This document shows, piece by piece, positions 62,273 to 64,000 of a DNA stretch of 64,000 nt; position 1 is the first letter of the stretch; each line of letters starts with the position of its first letter. The stretch is from contig NZ_JAYRYK010000001.1 in the NCBI RefSeq assembly GCF_041916975.1, positions 372,001-436,000 of the forward strand, in the 5' to 3' direction. Source of the DNA: Sphingosinicella sp041916975. GTDB lineage: Bacteria; Pseudomonadota; Alphaproteobacteria; Sphingomonadales; Sphingomonadaceae. Both the position numbers and the translations under genes were made by a program. The notes beneath the pieces are model-generated. The model worked only from the letters and a program-made list of their open reading frames with translations. It was not told the DNA's origin and searched no databases.

Positions 62273-64000
62273 TCAGGCCCGCGCGCCCTCGGTTACGTTC
62301 GCGCTGTTGTGGCGGAGTGCCGCGAGTACGGTCTTCACGATGCCCACCGCGTCGAGGCCTGCCTCGGCGTATTGCTTCTCGGGGCTGTCCTGCTCCTGGA
62401 ACACATCCGGCAGGCGCATGGTGCGAATCTTGAGGCCTGCGTCGAGAAGGCCGGTGTCCGACGCCATCGTCAGCACATGCGCGCCGAGACCGCCGATCGC
62501 GCCCTCTTCCACCGTCACAACAACCTCGTGCGTGGCGGCAAGCTTGCGGATCAGCGCGTCATCGAGCGGCTTTGCGAAGCGGAGGTCGGCGACTGTCGTC
62601 GAGAGCCCCTTGGCGTCCAGCTCGTCGGCCGCCTTCAGCGCCTCGCCGAGACGGGTGCCGAGCGAGAGGATCGCGACCTTGCGGCCTTCGCGAACCACGC
62701 GACCCTTGCCGATCTCCAGCCGCTCGGGCGTTTCGGGAAGAGCGAGGCCGACACCGCTGCCGCGCGGATAGCGGAACGCGATCGGACCATCGTCGTGAAG
62801 CGCCGCCGTGTGCACCATGTGGACGAGTTCGACCTCGTCCGCCGCCGCCATCACCACCATGTTGGGCAGCGTGGCGAGATAGGTGACGTCGAAGGAGCCC
62901 GCGTGCGTGCTCCCGTCCGCACCCACGAGGCCTGCGCGGTCGATCGCGAAGCGTACGGGCAGATTCTGGATCGCGACGTCGTGCACGACCTGATCGTAGG
63001 CGCGCTGCAGGAAGGTCGAATAGATCGCGCAGAACGGGCGGTAGCCCTGCGCGGCAAGGCCAGCCGCGAAGGTGACGGCGTGCTGCTCCGCAATGCCCAC
63101 GTCGAAGCTGCGGTTCGGGAATGTCTGCTGAAACTTGTCGAGGCCGGTGCCCGAGGGCATCGCCGCCGTGATCGCAACAATCTTGTCGTCCCGCTCGGCT
63201 TCCGCGATCAGCGCCTTGGCGAACACACCCGTGTAGCTCGGCGGCCCCGCCTTCGCCGGCGCCATCGCACCGGTGATCACGTCGAATTTGGTGACGCCGT
63301 GGTACTTGTCCGCCGAGGCTTCGGCAGGCGCGTACCCTTTGCCCTTCTTCGTCACGACATGGATCAGGCATGGGCCTTCGGCCGCATCGCGCACGTTTTC
63401 GAGCACCGGCAGCAGGTGATCGAGATTGTGCCCGTCGACCGGCCCCACATAGTAGAAGCCCAGCTCCTCGAAGAGCGTCCCGCCCGTCGCCATGCCGCGC
63501 GCGAACTCGTCCGCCTTGCGGAGGCCGGAGTGCAGCGGGCGCGGCATCTTGCGCGCGAGCCGCTTCGCAAGATCGCGCAGGCCAAGGAACTCGCGGCTGG
63601 AAATGAGGCGCGCGAGATAGGCGGAAAGTCCGCCCACCGGCGGCGCGATCGACATGTCGTTGTCGTTGAGGATGACGATGAGCCGGTTGCCTGCGGCCTC
63701 GGCGTTGTTCATCGCCTCATAGGCCATGCCGGCTGACATGGCGCCGTCGCCGATCACCGCGATCGCCTTGCCCGGCGCACCCGAAAGCTTGTTCGCGACC
63801 GCGAAGCCGAGCGCGGCGGAGATCGAGGTCGAGCTGTGCGCCGCGCCGAACGGATCGTATTCGCTCTCGCCGCGCTTGGTGAAGCCCGAAAGCCCGCCGC
63901 CCTGTCGGATCGTGCGCATCCGGTCGCGACGGCCGGTGAGGATCTTGTGCGGATAGGCCTGGTGCCCAACGTCCCAGATCAACCGGTCGCGCGGCGTATC
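62273..64000 (-). CDS. dxs: 1-deoxy-D-xylulose-5-phosphate synthase (partial)
   Basis: The C-terminal 575 residues of DXS, the thiamine-diphosphate enzyme that starts the non-mevalonate isoprenoid route from pyruvate and glyceraldehyde 3-phosphate. The frame stays open to base 64000, so the N-terminal part is outside the window. Visible are WDVGHQAYPHKILTGR, the thiamine motif IGDGAMSAGMAYEAMNN...NDNDMSI, the glutamate in FDVGIAEQHAVTFAAGLA, and the C-terminal transketolase domain with VEEGAIGGLGAHVL. It is the first visible gene of dxs-MORN-tlyA. Confidence 0.96.
   Translation of the reverse strand, partial: DTPRDRLIWDVGHQAYPHKILTGRRDRMRTIRQGGGLSGFTKRGESEYDPFGAAHSSTSISAALGFAVANKLSGAPGKAIAVIGDGAMSAGMAYEAMNNAEAAGNRLIVILNDNDMSIAPPVGGLSAYLARLISSREFLGLRDLAKRLARKMPRPLHSGLRKADEFARGMATGGTLFEELGFYYVGPVDGHNLDHLLPVLENVRDAAEGPCLIHVVTKKGKGYAPAEASADKYHGVTKFDVITGAMAPAKAGPPSYTGVFAKALIAEAERDDKIVAITAAMPSGTGLDKFQQTFPNRSFDVGIAEQHAVTFAAGLAAQGYRPFCAIYSTFLQRAYDQVVHDVAIQNLPVRFAIDRAGLVGADGSTHAGSFDVTYLATLPNMVVMAAADEVELVHMVHTAALHDDGPIAFRYPRGSGVGLALPETPERLEIGKGRVVREGRKVAILSLGTRLGEALKAADELDAKGLSTTVADLRFAKPLDDALIRKLAATHEVVVTVEEGAIGGLGAHVLTMASDTGLLDAGLKIRTMRLPDVFQEQDSPEKQYAEAGLDAVGIVKTVLAALRHNSANVTEGARA

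Overview
The window is a gene-dense, GC-rich stretch of a bacterial chromosome. The gene families and order point to an alphaproteobacterium of the order Sphingomonadales: two TonB proteins with ExbB/ExbD, TonB-dependent receptors including a 1111-residue carboxypeptidase-regulatory-domain type, the order tig-clpP-clpX-lon-HU, polyhydroxybutyrate mobilisation genes, DUF4197 and DUF2304 proteins, and many ATGA/GTGA start-stop overlaps. The species cannot be fixed from the sequence alone. There is no rRNA, CRISPR array, integrase, transposase or insertion sequence; this reads as core chromosome.

Layout. 1-3.7 kb: end of a DUF2304 gene pair, a PAP2_3 membrane enzyme, tRNA-Lys, folK, a family 5 uracil-DNA glycosylase and a YqaJ-type nuclease. 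3.6-7.3 kb: a minus-strand operon ppx-rlmE-aguA-aguB. 7.4-12.6 kb: tRNA-Gln, DUF4197, a PepSY/response regulator/sensor kinase operon and an ABC-F ATPase. 12.6-19.7 kb: an iron-related block of siderophore receptor, PiuC-type dioxygenase and tonB on the plus strand, meeting head-on with PepSY-DUF2271-DUF4198-apbE on the minus strand. Palindromes that look like Fur boxes lie at both outer ends and before tonB. 19.7-23.2 kb: ABC exporter, small secreted protein, TerC. 23.2-26.3 kb: bdhA and an SDR facing phaZ. 26.3-28.8 kb: tonB-exbB-exbD-exbD.

28.8-39.1 kb: an unknown secreted protein, a FolB-like/FolM-like pair, uvrC, GST, MAPEG, nitroreductase-lipoprotein, pgsA-moaD-moaE, PBP1A and tRNA-Ile2. 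39.1-49.9 kb: a polysaccharide-deacetylase-like protein, a probable small RNA with pyrimidine-rich loops, trxB-lysR, an unusual sensor kinase, Lrp, SDR, Bcr/CflA transporter, a FadB/FadN-type beta-oxidation enzyme, GlsB and cyclophilin. 49.9-64 kb: tRNA-Val(TAC), hemerythrin, tRNA-Val(CAC), HU, lon, the large TonB-dependent receptor, clpX, clpP, tig, tRNA-Leu and dxs-MORN-tlyA, with dxs cut by the window edge.

The most interesting system is the 12.6-19.7 kb block. The DUF2271 protein carries a D-x-x-T-G-A-T motif that fits covalent FMN attachment by ApbE. The PepSY membrane protein and the DUF4198 protein, whose predicted mature N-terminus is histidine, would complete a periplasmic flavin-based redox module under probable iron control. 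The second item of note is the two-hairpin element at 40.24-40.32 kb. The division of labour proposed for these parts is inference from motifs and context.
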